From Caldilinea sp. CFX5 (lineage in GTDB: Bacteria; Chloroflexota; Anaerolineae; Caldilineales; Caldilineaceae), in contig QWII01000002.1 in assembly GCA_021405325.1 (NCBI GenBank), forward strand, positions 124,001 through 188,000: a stretch of DNA of 64,000 bases. Direction: 5' to 3'. This document shows positions 8,578 through 17,143 of this stretch, in pieces. The position numbers and the translations under genes are program-made. A model generated the notes under the pieces. It had not been told where the DNA came from, ran no database searches, and saw only the letters and a program-made list of their open reading frames with translations. Position 1 is the first letter of the stretch; every line of letters starts with the position of its first letter.

Positions 8578-9483
8578 ATGGCGAAGGTAGTGGCGGCGCA
8601 CCAATGGTCGATGGCGTGGAACCGGCTGTTGGAGCGTTTGGGCCTGTTGACACGCGCGGCGGCGGGTAATGGCCGGCAACGGGCGCGCATCAAACGCATT
8701 GAAGTGTTAATCGGTCGCGTCCAGGCCGAGGTGCAAGAGCCGGGCAATGGCGCCTGCCAGGTCACGATCAAATTTGGCCCCCTGACCGAACGCACCTGGC
8801 TACAACTGCTCGCGCTGTTGGAAAATCAGCTTCAGAGCAGCGGTCAACGCAATGTTGAGGAGCTTTTTCGGGAGCCGGCTCCCTTTTTCACGGAGCTGAG
8901 CAATTTACTGTTGCCGACCCAACCCGACGCGGTGGCGGTGGCCTGTAGCTGCTGTCCGGCCGGGCAGCGCACCTGCCCGACCTGTGAACTGGTCTATCGC
9001 CAGGTAGGCATTCTGTTGGATGAAGAGCCGATTCTGCTCTTGCGTTTACGCGGTCGTGAATGGCAAGCGTTGCAACAAGCACTCCAGGCGCGCCGCAAAA
9101 CGGATTATCTGGGTGGAACGGCTGGCGCAACACACCAAAGCGGCAATGGCAGCCAACCGACCACACCGCCAGGAACAACGGCCACTACCGAAAGCCTGGA
9201 GCGAACGCTGGATCATTTCTGGGGATCGCGCAAGGCGCTGGATGCGTTGCATTACCACATCGCCCCCCCCGCCATTGAATTTGCCTTGCTGCGTCGTCTT
9301 GGGCCCTTGCCCGGTCTGCTGGATGAACCAGCCGGTCGGACCATCGATGCCCAGGAGTTAGGGCAAGCGATGACCCAAATTTATCGCCGAGTAACGACCG
9401 CAGCGCAAGCCCTGGCTTATTCGCTTGATCCGCCAACAGCAGCCAACGGCGAACGCAACGAACCGGGAGGGGAAGCCCAATAG
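8578..9483 (+). CDS. SWIM-like zinc-finger protein, helicase partner
   Basis: A 301-residue protein. Residues about 122-137 form a cysteine cluster (VACSCCPAGQRTCPTC) in the place where SWIM domains have CxCx(n)CxH. It is followed by the usual ELVYRQVGILLDEEPILLLRLRG continuation, which in homologues reads as the helix after the finger and an LLFRLRGR-like segment. The final histidine appears to be replaced by cysteine. SWIM proteins bind DNA or protein and are commonly encoded beside SNF2 helicases, as here. Residues about 180-210 are a low-complexity Thr/Gly/Asn linker. The gene is followed two bases later by a small membrane-protein gene. The assignment rests on the cysteine pattern and the neighbour. 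Confidence 0.8.
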   Translation: MAKVVAAHQWSMAWNRLLERLGLLTRAAAGNGRQRARIKRIEVLIGRVQAEVQEPGNGACQVTIKFGPLTERTWLQLLALLENQLQSSGQRNVEELFREPAPFFTELSNLLLPTQPDAVAVACSCCPAGQRTCPTCELVYRQVGILLDEEPILLLRLRGREWQALQQALQARRKTDYLGGTAGATHQSGNGSQPTTPPGTTATTESLERTLDHFWGSRKALDALHYHIAPPAIEFALLRRLGPLPGLLDEPAGRTIDAQELGQAMTQIYRRVTTAAQALAYSLDPPTAANGERNEPGGEAQ

Positions 9484-9485
9484 CT

Positions 9486-9902
9486 ATGCCGCAAACCTTT
9501 GCCCCCCATCCCATCTACCGCTGGCTGACCCTGGGCGGCCTGCTGCTCACCGGGTTGTTGGGTTGGGATCTATTTAACATTATCACCCCTGAAGAGTTTT
9601 TCTTTTTCCTACTTAGTGTTACGATTACATTGTGGTTCGGCAACACCCTGTTTAGCCAAGTTCGCCTCGATGAACGCACGATTGCGTTACAGACCCCTTT
9701 GCGCGGCGTGCAACAACTTGATCTGCGCCAAGTGGTGAGTGCAACCGAGGCCGGGCGGCTACAACGCTCCCTCGCCCTGCTCTATCACCCGCGGCAACCC
9801 GACGGCCTCTTGGATCTCGATCAGATCCAGTCACTCCGGTTGCCCATGGTCGTCGATCAAGAGAACTTGTTGGCGGCAATTGAAGCGCGTATACTCAAAT
9901 GA
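9486..9902 (+). CDS. Small membrane protein with possible bacterial PH-like domain
   Basis: A 138-residue protein with two hydrophobic segments near the N-terminus (about 12-32 and 38-56, WLTLGGLLLTGLLGW and FFFFLLSVTITLWFG). A soluble tail of about 80 residues is rich in short beta-strand-like stretches (RLDERTIALQTPLRGVQQLD). Two hairpinned membrane helices followed by such a tail resemble bacterial PH-domain membrane proteins, but no diagnostic motif is visible. The start lies two bases after the SWIM gene stop, and the end overlaps the next start by four bases (ATGA), so it is translated as part of one operon. Function unknown. Confidence 0.75.
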   Translation: MPQTFAPHPIYRWLTLGGLLLTGLLGWDLFNIITPEEFFFFLLSVTITLWFGNTLFSQVRLDERTIALQTPLRGVQQLDLRQVVSATEAGRLQRSLALLYHPRQPDGLLDLDQIQSLRLPMVVDQENLLAAIEARILK

Positions 9903-10834
9903 TACCGGTACTCTCACCTTCACTGCTCATTCGTCCCCTGCGCATCGACGAGGCGTCGTTGGTCGGCCATGCGATCAACGAATTGCTGCGCGTGACGCCC
10001 TACAGCACGCCGATGGAAGAGACGGAGATCAAGGATCAATTGCTCCATTCACAGCCGCCCACCCTTTACCAGGCGCGGTGGCAGCGCCATCTACGGCTCT
10101 GTGCCTGGCGCGCCGGCGAACTGGAAGGGTTTATCGATGCCGCCACCGGTTTCGACCAAGAGAGCATGGATCGACCAGCGTACCGCCCCATTGGCCTGCT
10201 GCGATTTCTGGTCTTGCCGAGCAAAACCGAGTTGATTCAGCAAGTCGCCACCGCGCTGTTCACAGCCGCCGAAGAGTTCTGGCGCAACGCCGGCATCGGT
10301 TATGTCAAGGCCTTTCACATGAGCACCGGCTACCCTTCCTTTCAAGCCGGGTTGGGTGTCTTGCCGGGCGATTGGACGACCCATATTCGGGTATTGACCG
10401 GTGCTGATTTTCGGCTGGCCGAGCGTTTCTATTGTCTACGCCGGGCGCTTGATCAACCGCTGGAAGAGATTACCCCGCTGGGCCAACTGAGCATTGTCCA
10501 ACGCGGTCGGCTCAATGACCGTCACTATCAGGTCTACCGTCAGACCGAATGGATTGCCTCGGCGCGCATTACGAGTTTGCATCTTGAAGAAGAGAAGCGC
10601 ACCGTGCGCATTGCCAATCTGGTCGATCTGCGGGTGGCGACGGAGTGGCGACGCATGGACATTGGCAAGTGGCTGCTGCGCCGAGTGATCAATGACGCCA
10701 TTACCCAAGGCTATCACCAGATGCTTGTCCATGTTCCCCATCGCGCTAACATCGCCTTTAATCTCTTCAACCAAGTCGGCTTTCAAGAGGAAAATTATCG
10801 CGGCTATACGTTGGAGAAAGAGTTGACAAAGTAG
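9899..10834 (+). CDS. GNAT-family acetyltransferase, probably two tandem GNAT halves
   Basis: A 311-residue protein. The C-terminal half shows the GNAT acetyl-CoA-binding core: strand RIANLVDLRVATEWRRMDIG, then KWLLRRVINDAITQGY, and the terminal NLFNQVGFQEENYRGYTLEK, typical of motif A and motif B. The N-terminal half (IRPLRIDEASLVGHAINELL, then FRFL-like strand LLRFLVLPSKTELIQQVATA) looks like a second, degenerate GNAT fold. Translation is coupled to the preceding gene through an ATGA overlap, and a glycosyltransferase follows 11 bp downstream. The acceptor is unknown; small amines, sugars or protein N-termini are all possible. Confidence 0.85.
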   Translation: MIPVLSPSLLIRPLRIDEASLVGHAINELLRVTPYSTPMEETEIKDQLLHSQPPTLYQARWQRHLRLCAWRAGELEGFIDAATGFDQESMDRPAYRPIGLLRFLVLPSKTELIQQVATALFTAAEEFWRNAGIGYVKAFHMSTGYPSFQAGLGVLPGDWTTHIRVLTGADFRLAERFYCLRRALDQPLEEITPLGQLSIVQRGRLNDRHYQVYRQTEWIASARITSLHLEEEKRTVRIANLVDLRVATEWRRMDIGKWLLRRVINDAITQGYHQMLVHVPHRANIAFNLFNQVGFQEENYRGYTLEKELTK

Positions 10835-10845
10835 CAGGTGGCAGG

Positions 10846-12024
10846 TTGCATATTTTGTTTGTGACGGGGGAATACCCGCCCATGCGAGGGGGTGTCGGCG
10901 CGTATACAGCCGCGTTGGCCCAAGCGTTGTTGGCGCTTGGGCTGGACGTGAGTGTGGTCACGTCACGCCAGGCCGAGACAAAGCGCCAATGGGCGCCCGG
11001 CATTCCTGTCTATCCCATCATTGGCCGCTGGGATTGGCGGATCTGGCGGCAATTACCGGCATTGGCGCAGCAGATCGGTGCAGGTTGGCTCCATGTGCAA
11101 TACCAGACGGCGGCCTTTGCTATGAACCCGGCGATCAACCTGGCGCCGGAGCTATGGCGGCGGGGGCGGCGGCTGTCGGTGGCCTGGACCTATCATGATC
11201 TCCTGCCGCCTTATCTCTGGCCGAAAGCCGGGGTGCGCCTGCGCCGTTGGATTACGTTGCGGCCAGCACAGACCAGCCACTTGGTGATAGCGACCAACGC
11301 GGGAGATTACCAGCAACTGGCGGCGTTACAGCGTTCGTCTACCTTGCTAAAGATCCCGATTGGCAGCAATATCGCTGTCCATGCTTGCGCGCCTGCTGAA
11401 CGACAAGCCGAGCGGGCGCGGCGGGGGTATGGCGCGGAGACGCTGGTTATCGGTTATTTTGGCTTCCTCAACCGCAGCAAAGGAGGGCTGACGCTGGTGC
11501 GCACCCTCCATGAATTGGTGCAGCAGGGTCTTGACGCCCATCTGCTCATGATCGGCGAACGGGTCGGCGCCAGTGACCTGACCAATGACGCCTATCTGCA
11601 AGCGGTGGAAGCGTTGATTGCGACGCTGGGCCTGCCTGAACGGGTGCAGTGGACGGGCCACCTTGACGATGCGGGCGTCAGTGCGGCGTTGCATCTGGTG
11701 GATCTGTTGTTGATGCCCTATAACGATGGCGCCAGTCTACGCCGGGGGACGTTGATGGCGGGGCTGGCCCACGGTTGCGCGATTGTGACGACAACGCCGC
11801 AAAGCCCCTTGCCCGAATTGGTTGATGGGCGCGATCTGCGCTATGTGCCGCCGGAAGATCCGCAAACGGCGGCCCAAGTCATTGCGCAACTGGCCGTAAC
11901 GCCGTCGTTGCGCCACGCCCTGGGCGCCAGCGCCCGTACCCAAAGCCAACAATTTACCTGGTCAGCCATTGCCGCGCACCATTGCCAAGCCTATACAACT
12001 CTTAATGATCCCTTCCGCTCTTAG
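10846..12024 (+). CDS. GT4-type glycosyltransferase (GT-B fold)
   Basis: A 392-residue cytoplasmic glycosyltransferase. The start is TTG at 10846, giving HILFVTGEYPPMRGGVGAYT, the glycine-rich acceptor-side loop of GT4 enzymes. The C-terminal half contains GYFGFLNRSKGGLTLVRTL, then the nucleotide-sugar site region LLMPYNDGASLRRGTLMAGL and TTTPQSPLPELVDGRD, equivalent to the EX7E region. It probably adds a sugar to a lipid- or polymer-linked glycan. Two polytopic GT39-like proteins follow, which suggests a shared surface glycan or glycoprotein pathway. The donor sugar cannot be read from sequence. Confidence 0.9.
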   Translation: MHILFVTGEYPPMRGGVGAYTAALAQALLALGLDVSVVTSRQAETKRQWAPGIPVYPIIGRWDWRIWRQLPALAQQIGAGWLHVQYQTAAFAMNPAINLAPELWRRGRRLSVAWTYHDLLPPYLWPKAGVRLRRWITLRPAQTSHLVIATNAGDYQQLAALQRSSTLLKIPIGSNIAVHACAPAERQAERARRGYGAETLVIGYFGFLNRSKGGLTLVRTLHELVQQGLDAHLLMIGERVGASDLTNDAYLQAVEALIATLGLPERVQWTGHLDDAGVSAALHLVDLLLMPYNDGASLRRGTLMAGLAHGCAIVTTTPQSPLPELVDGRDLRYVPPEDPQTAAQVIAQLAVTPSLRHALGASARTQSQQFTWSAIAAHHCQAYTTLNDPFRS

Positions 12025-12067
12025 CCGCGCCTAAAAGGCAACCGGTGACCGGCTAGGAGCGGAAGGG
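12010..12067. repeat. Hairpin across the glycosyltransferase stop codon
   Basis: CCCTTCCGCTCTTAGCCG (12010-12027) pairs with CGGCTAGGAGCGGAAGGG (12050-12067), with one mismatch. The loop holds CCGGTGACCGG. The left arm includes the last codons and the stop at 12022-12024. It shares the CTAGGAGC word with the hairpins at 26115 and 33775. Confidence 0.7.
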
Positions 12068-12091
12068 ACTAACAACAAGCGTAGTCGATTC

Positions 12092-13987
12092 ATGAACCAG
12101 CAACCCACGTCGTCGAGCCGCCATCTACCCATTGCCACCTGGCTGGTGAGCCTCTGTTTGCTGCTTGCCTTCGCCCTGCGCGCCTATCACCTCGACTATC
12201 AGAGTTTTTGGAGCGATGAGGGCATCAGTTTGCGGCGCAGCGCGCAACCGTTGGCGGAAATGCTGGCGACCATGCCGATTGAGCATCTGCCCGGCTACTT
12301 TCTGTTGCTCCATTTTTGGCTGCCCTTTAGCGGTGAGAATGATTTTGCCATTCGTTTTCTCTCGCTCTGGCCTAGCGTGTTGAGCGTAGCGTTGATTTAC
12401 CGGCTGGGGGTGGATTGGGGCAATCGGCAGGTGGGCTTGATAGCGGCGCTGCTGCTGGCGACTAATGCCTTTCAGATCTGGTATGCCCAGGAAGCGCGTA
12501 CCTATAGCTGGCTGCTGGCCGCCAGTCTGCTCGCCACCTGGTTCTTTTGGCGGCTGGTCACGCGTCACCGCACCCAGGCGTTACCCTACTTCCTTGGGTA
12601 TACCCTGGCAATTACCCTGACCGTCTACCTGCACTACTACGGTTTTCTGACCCCAATGGCCCATACCATCTTCGCCATTGGGTGGACGCTCCGCCAGCGC
12701 GATTGGCGCTTCTTTGGCCTTTGGACAATGGCCGGCGCCGGCAGCGCTTTGCTCTTTGCCCCCTGGTTTGCCCATGCGCTGCAAATCTTTGGCTTTAGCG
12801 GCTGGCGCGACCCGATGGATCCGCACGCCATTCCCTGGCGCGTGCTGACCGCCTATACCGTCAGCAATACGTTGACCAATGGTTGGCAGGCGTGGTTGCC
12901 CTGGCTCTATCTGGCGCTGCTGCTGCTGGGCGCCGGGTTGTGGCTCTATTGGCGGCGCGCGGCGGCCCTCTGCCTGCTCACATCGGTGATTGCGCCGTTG
13001 TTGATTGTCTATGGCTTAACATTGCGCAACCCCGATTTTCATGAACGCTATACCATGAGTGTGAGCGGGGTACTCTTGTTATTGGCGGCGGCGCCGCTGG
13101 CCTTGCTCAACAAACCGCTACTTGATTGGCTGGCGCCGCGGCGCTGGGTCGCGCTATTGACGACGTTACCTGGCGGCGCGCTGCTGCTGTTCCTGGTGCT
13201 GGCGAATGGGCAGGCGGTGCAAACCTTATACCGTGATCCGGCCTTTCATAAACCTGATTTCCGCGCCACGGTGGCGGCCATTGAAGCATCGATCAAGCCG
13301 GGCGACGTGGTGTTGGTCGACGGCCCCGACCCCAGCCTGGTCTTTTTGCACTATTATGACCGTATCTATCCGGTGCATGATCTACGTTTCTTATTAAAGG
13401 CGGACGATACGGAGGTGGATCGCGTCCTGACGGAAATCACGGCCAATGCCACTCGTGTGTGGGAGGTGCTTTATTTTCATGATCCCTGGCGCGTCCAATC
13501 CTGGCTGGCGCGTCACACCTGGACAGCGCCGCCGACCGATTACAATGGCATCCGGTTGACGCTTTATGGGTTGACTGACCAGACGTTAATCGATCAACCC
13601 TTGGCGCTGCCTGTCGGCACAACGCTGCTGCTGGCCAAAGCGATGCTACCGGCGCAACCCGTGCCGCCCGGTGATCTCTTGCCGGTCAGCACCCACTGGC
13701 AAGTGCTGGCGCCCTCGCCGGAATACAAATTCAGCCTGCGCTTGCAAATGGCTGATGGGCAGGTGGTTCTGGCGCAAGATTATGCACCCCATAACTGGTT
13801 TACCCCCACCAATAGCTGGCCGGTAGGGGGTGAGATTGTCGAGCGGCGGGCATTCCTCCTGCCGCCCGATTTTGCTTCAGGTAGTTATCAGGTTACACTA
13901 CGACTTTACGAACCGGCGACAGGTGTAGTGGCGGAGACGCCCATGGGGCAGGATATGCTCCTTGGTGTGGTTACAGTAGGAAAATAG
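12092..13987 (+). CDS. GT39/ArnT-like polytopic glycosyltransferase
   Basis: A 631-residue GT-C membrane protein. A first membrane helix (WLVSLCLLLAFALRAYHL) leads to the first extracytoplasmic loop with the catalytic-type acidic site FWSDEGISLRR. About ten more hydrophobic helices follow, up to residue about 370. Such enzymes use polyprenyl-phosphate sugars as donors and work on the outer face of the membrane. The C-terminal 250 residues form a soluble domain (FLHYYDRIYPVHDL and a beta-rich tail ending in EPATGVVAETPMG), probably extracytoplasmic. Its paralogue follows eight bases later with the same architecture. Family assignment is firm; substrate unknown. Confidence 0.88.
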   Translation: MNQQPTSSSRHLPIATWLVSLCLLLAFALRAYHLDYQSFWSDEGISLRRSAQPLAEMLATMPIEHLPGYFLLLHFWLPFSGENDFAIRFLSLWPSVLSVALIYRLGVDWGNRQVGLIAALLLATNAFQIWYAQEARTYSWLLAASLLATWFFWRLVTRHRTQALPYFLGYTLAITLTVYLHYYGFLTPMAHTIFAIGWTLRQRDWRFFGLWTMAGAGSALLFAPWFAHALQIFGFSGWRDPMDPHAIPWRVLTAYTVSNTLTNGWQAWLPWLYLALLLLGAGLWLYWRRAAALCLLTSVIAPLLIVYGLTLRNPDFHERYTMSVSGVLLLLAAAPLALLNKPLLDWLAPRRWVALLTTLPGGALLLFLVLANGQAVQTLYRDPAFHKPDFRATVAAIEASIKPGDVVLVDGPDPSLVFLHYYDRIYPVHDLRFLLKADDTEVDRVLTEITANATRVWEVLYFHDPWRVQSWLARHTWTAPPTDYNGIRLTLYGLTDQTLIDQPLALPVGTTLLLAKAMLPAQPVPPGDLLPVSTHWQVLAPSPEYKFSLRLQMADGQVVLAQDYAPHNWFTPTNSWPVGGEIVERRAFLLPPDFASGSYQVTLRLYEPATGVVAETPMGQDMLLGVVTVGK

Positions 13988-13994
13988 TTACCTC

Positions 13995-16094
13995 ATGCCG
14001 ATGTTATTTGTTGCGGCTTTCCGAAAAACGACGGTTTCTACCGCACCGCCCCAAGGTGATGCGCCAATCAGCGCCAAGCCGATGGCGTCAGGGCAACGCT
14101 GGCTGCTGTTGTTCTTGCTCCTGGTCGCCTTTGCACGGGTCGTCTACCAGTTGGATGCCAACAATTTGTGGTGGGACGAAAGCTTGAGTCTGCAGCGCGC
14201 CGAACAGAGTTGGCTCCCTCTATTGCGTGGCGATCTGATCATGCGCGACGCTTTCTCGCAACTGAACTCCACCGATCAACACCCTTTTTTCTTCTTTGTC
14301 TTGCTAGGGCTGCTCATTCGCGTCGCCGGTATCAGCGAATTTGTTATCCGCTACCCATCGGTTTGGGGAACAGTTTTATTGGCGCCGGCGGTTTGGGTCA
14401 TGAGCCGCTGGTTGGAACGGCGCACCGTTTTACCACGCACCAGCGCCCTTTGGGCTGCCGGTTTTGCCGCGCTGCATCCCTTCTTTCTCTGGTTTGGGCA
14501 GGAGGCGCGGCCCTATGCGCTCTGGGCCATGTTGGGCATTCTCAGCACCTATCTCCTTTTGCGCGTTACCGAGCGCGAACGCCCGCCCCGCGGTCTGCTC
14601 ATCGGTTATGCGGCTGTTACGCTGATGTTTCTCACCACCCATTACTATGCGGTCTTCTGGTTGCCGATCCATGCGTTGATCTGGCATGAATGGTTGACGG
14701 CGCGCCATCGCTGGCTGGGGATTGGGGTTGCGATCCTCTTTTTACTGAGTGGGTTGGGGATTGGCGGCTTTGTCGCCTGGTTGATCCGCAGCCAGGGCGG
14801 GGGCGGCAATTTTCCCAAGATCACCTTGAATACCCTGCTCCCGGATCTGCTCAACGCCTATAGCTTGGGGCCAAGCGTTAAGCTGGACGATCCGGTGCAT
14901 TGGTTGGGGTGGCTCTTTGGGCTGTTGGCGCTGTTGGGCATCGGCTATGGGTTACGCTCGCGCCAGGCATCGGCCAAAGGCGGCTGGTTGCTGCCGTTGG
15001 CGTTGAGCTTACCGATTTTGCTGATCCTGCTGCTGAATCTCATCCAACCGGCTTACATGAATGCGCGCCACCTCGCGCTCCTGGCGGGCATTTTTATTAT
15101 CCTCGCCGCCGGCGGTATGGCGCTGCTTTGGCGTTATCAGCGCCTATTGACCACGTTGATCGCCGTGGTGTTGGCCGCCGGGCTGCTTTACAGTTCTATG
15201 AATTATTTTACACAACAGGAATTCGGCAAAGATGATTACAGCGGCATGGGCAATTATCTGCGGGACCATCTGCTACCCGGCGATCTGCTCCTGTTGGCGC
15301 CCCCCTTCTCCGAACGCATCTTTCGCTATTATTTACCGCTGGATCGCATGGATGCCGCAGCCCAACAGGGACAAAAGAGTGCTTATGCCAACGCGCCTTT
15401 GCTCTTTGTGGACTGGCCGGCGACCTATGCTTACCTGGCGGAACTGGCCCCGCACTACCGGCGCATTTGGCTGGCGCAGTCCGGTTCTTACCCGTTTATG
15501 GACCCCGATACGCAAATCAGCGACTGGTTACGTGAAAATGCGGTCTGGCCACTGCGCGAGGTTAAATTTTATAGCCCCAATGCGTTTTTAGATCTCAGCC
15601 TCTACCTGACTCAGCCGCCGGTCTATGAAGGCATGAAGCCGCCTACGCAGACGCGTGTCAACGTGCGCTTTGGCGCGGAGATCCAATTGGTTGGCTATGA
15701 TATTGAAGCGCCGCTGACGCCGGAAAGCGCCTGGCCGATCACCTTGTACTGGCAAGTGACCCAGAAGCCCACGGTTCACTACAAATATATCCTGCAATTG
15801 GTCGAACGCCAGGCGGATGGCAGCTTCACTGTGATCAGCCAGATGGAACAGGAACCGTACAACGGCGCCATTCCGACCATCTGGTGGGATCCCGGCAAAA
15901 CCATTGTTGAATACACCAATCTCCCGCCCATCACATCACCCTTGGCAAAGCGCGAAGCTGGACAATACCAACTTGCTCTCCAACTCTATTATGCCGACTC
16001 GTTGGAAAAAGTGCCGGTGGGCGAACACGAACAATGGCCCATTGGAGAAGATGGGTTAACTGTCTACTTGCCGTTTACCCCTACCAGAGAATGA
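13995..16094 (+). CDS. GT39/ArnT-like polytopic glycosyltransferase, second copy
   Basis: A 699-residue paralogue of the preceding protein. After a 35-residue cytoplasmic lead comes a membrane helix and the loop-1 acidic motif NLWWDESLSLQRAEQSW, then DQHPFFFFVLLGLLIRVAG and about ten further helices. The C-terminal soluble domain (about 430-699) contains VNVRFGAEIQLVGYDIEAPL, a beta-sandwich-like module also common in Chloroflexota membrane glycosyltransferases. The two adjacent copies may act on different acceptors or successive steps. The gene is last in the operon and is followed by the 34-bp tandem repeat block. Confidence 0.88.
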   Translation: MPMLFVAAFRKTTVSTAPPQGDAPISAKPMASGQRWLLLFLLLVAFARVVYQLDANNLWWDESLSLQRAEQSWLPLLRGDLIMRDAFSQLNSTDQHPFFFFVLLGLLIRVAGISEFVIRYPSVWGTVLLAPAVWVMSRWLERRTVLPRTSALWAAGFAALHPFFLWFGQEARPYALWAMLGILSTYLLLRVTERERPPRGLLIGYAAVTLMFLTTHYYAVFWLPIHALIWHEWLTARHRWLGIGVAILFLLSGLGIGGFVAWLIRSQGGGGNFPKITLNTLLPDLLNAYSLGPSVKLDDPVHWLGWLFGLLALLGIGYGLRSRQASAKGGWLLPLALSLPILLILLLNLIQPAYMNARHLALLAGIFIILAAGGMALLWRYQRLLTTLIAVVLAAGLLYSSMNYFTQQEFGKDDYSGMGNYLRDHLLPGDLLLLAPPFSERIFRYYLPLDRMDAAAQQGQKSAYANAPLLFVDWPATYAYLAELAPHYRRIWLAQSGSYPFMDPDTQISDWLRENAVWPLREVKFYSPNAFLDLSLYLTQPPVYEGMKPPTQTRVNVRFGAEIQLVGYDIEAPLTPESAWPITLYWQVTQKPTVHYKYILQLVERQADGSFTVISQMEQEPYNGAIPTIWWDPGKTIVEYTNLPPITSPLAKREAGQYQLALQLYYADSLEKVPVGEHEQWPIGEDGLTVYLPFTPTRE

Positions 16095-16149
16095 TCCGAT
16101 ACCCAGACATGTAGCCCCACTTTTGCGCAACGAATCGCGCTTTCCCCGC

Positions 16150-16277
16150 CGCTCCCCGCGAGTCCGTGACTCGCCTTCTCCTCCGCTCCCCGCGAGTCCG
16201 TGACTCGCCTTCTCCTCCGCTCACGGCGAGTCCGTGACTCGCCCTATCCAATTGCGAGCCACAGACTCGCCGTGAGC
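16150..16277. repeat. Three 34-bp direct repeats plus an inverted copy, GAGTCCGTGACTC family
   Basis: Units begin at 16150, 16184 and 16218, exactly 34 bp apart. Each unit carries GCGAGTCCGTGACTCGCC, itself a hairpin (GCGAGTC-CGT-GACTCGC). The third unit pairs with an inverted, slightly altered copy at 16254-16277 (GCGAGCCACAGACTCGC). The rest of 16095-16524 holds no recognisable gene; it is AT-richer after 16380 and should contain the promoter of the next gene. Confidence 0.8.
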
Positions 16278-16524
16278 AGCGTCGATTTTTAGATGACAGC
16301 AAAACACATCCATACCTTTCCGTATCAGTCGGCAAAAGCGAGTCTTGACATCCAAAGACGTTTATGTCGGCTGTTACAGGAGTTAGCGCGGTTTTAATCA
16401 TCGTATTTCAAATATTGTGCACATTGTTTGTTAATCTGTTATCATTTCGATACATCAACTTTTATAAAGATTCAATACAATGGCAGAACGAATTTACCGT
16501 ACTTATGGAATGGAAGTAATGCCG

Positions 16525-17076
16525 ATGAATTTGATAGCAGCGCTGCTACTAAGTCATTTGATTGGCGATTTCCCATTGCAAACCAATCAGATTTACCGAT
16601 TAAAGAACAGAAGTTGGCTGGGGATTGTCCTCCATGCCATTGTTCATGTTGTGGTAACGGCTTTGTTGATTCAGCAACCGCTTTCGGTTTGGCCCATGCT
16701 TTTATGCTTAGGGCTTCTCCACTTTCTTGTCGATTTAACGAAACTACGGCTACCGATCCGGCGTCAATGGCTTGGCTTTCTGATCGACCAGGCGGCGCAC
16801 CTGATCACCCTTTGGCTGTTGGCGCAACTTTGGTCAACCGCCGTCGCCCTTTTGCCTTTGGCTGTGATGCTGCCGATGATCGTTTATGGGCTGTTTTTGG
16901 CGACAGTAGTTTTTTTGTGGGTTTTAGCTAACGAATTGTCAACTAGCCAATGGGGCGAGCGACCTTATGTCCAATGGGCGCACGCCCATCTCCTGCGCTT
17001 GTCGCAGTATGCCGGCATCCCGTTGCTCTTGACCGCGGCCGCCTACATCTATCAACATCTGCCACGGCCATCTTAG
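16525..17076 (+). CDS. DUF3307-family membrane protein
   Basis: A 183-residue polytopic protein. The opening LLLSHLIGDFPLQTNQIYRL and the following HAIVHVVVTALL and GLLHFLVDLTKL are the conserved pattern of DUF3307 proteins, whose function is unknown. About five hydrophobic helices are visible. I choose the ATG at 16525 because it has GGAAG eight bases upstream and puts the conserved segment at the N-terminus; in-frame ATGs at 16480, 16510 and 16519 are alternatives. The gene converges with the UbiA gene across a strong double hairpin. Confidence 0.85.
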   Translation: MNLIAALLLSHLIGDFPLQTNQIYRLKNRSWLGIVLHAIVHVVVTALLIQQPLSVWPMLLCLGLLHFLVDLTKLRLPIRRQWLGFLIDQAAHLITLWLLAQLWSTAVALLPLAVMLPMIVYGLFLATVVFLWVLANELSTSQWGERPYVQWAHAHLLRLSQYAGIPLLLTAAAYIYQHLPRPS

Positions 17077-17078
17077 GC

Positions 17079-17125
17079 GATTCCAAAGAAAGGAATCCTC
17101 GGTAGGGGCGTCCCCTACCGAGGAT
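17079..17125. terminator. Overlapping hairpins between convergent genes, probable bidirectional terminator
   Basis: GATTCC/GGAATC (17079-17097) overlaps the longer perfect stem ATCCTCGGTAGGGG (17095-17108) with its complement ending at 17125 and a two-base loop. It lies between a plus-strand and a minus-strand stop. There is no T-run, so the terminator function is inferred from position. Confidence 0.55.
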
Positions 17126-17143
17126 ATGATTGTTGCCAACGCC

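Noticed and set aside
16150..16249. CRISPR array
   Set aside because: The 34-bp units follow one another without unique spacers, and no cas genes are nearby; the unit is a tandem hairpin repeat.
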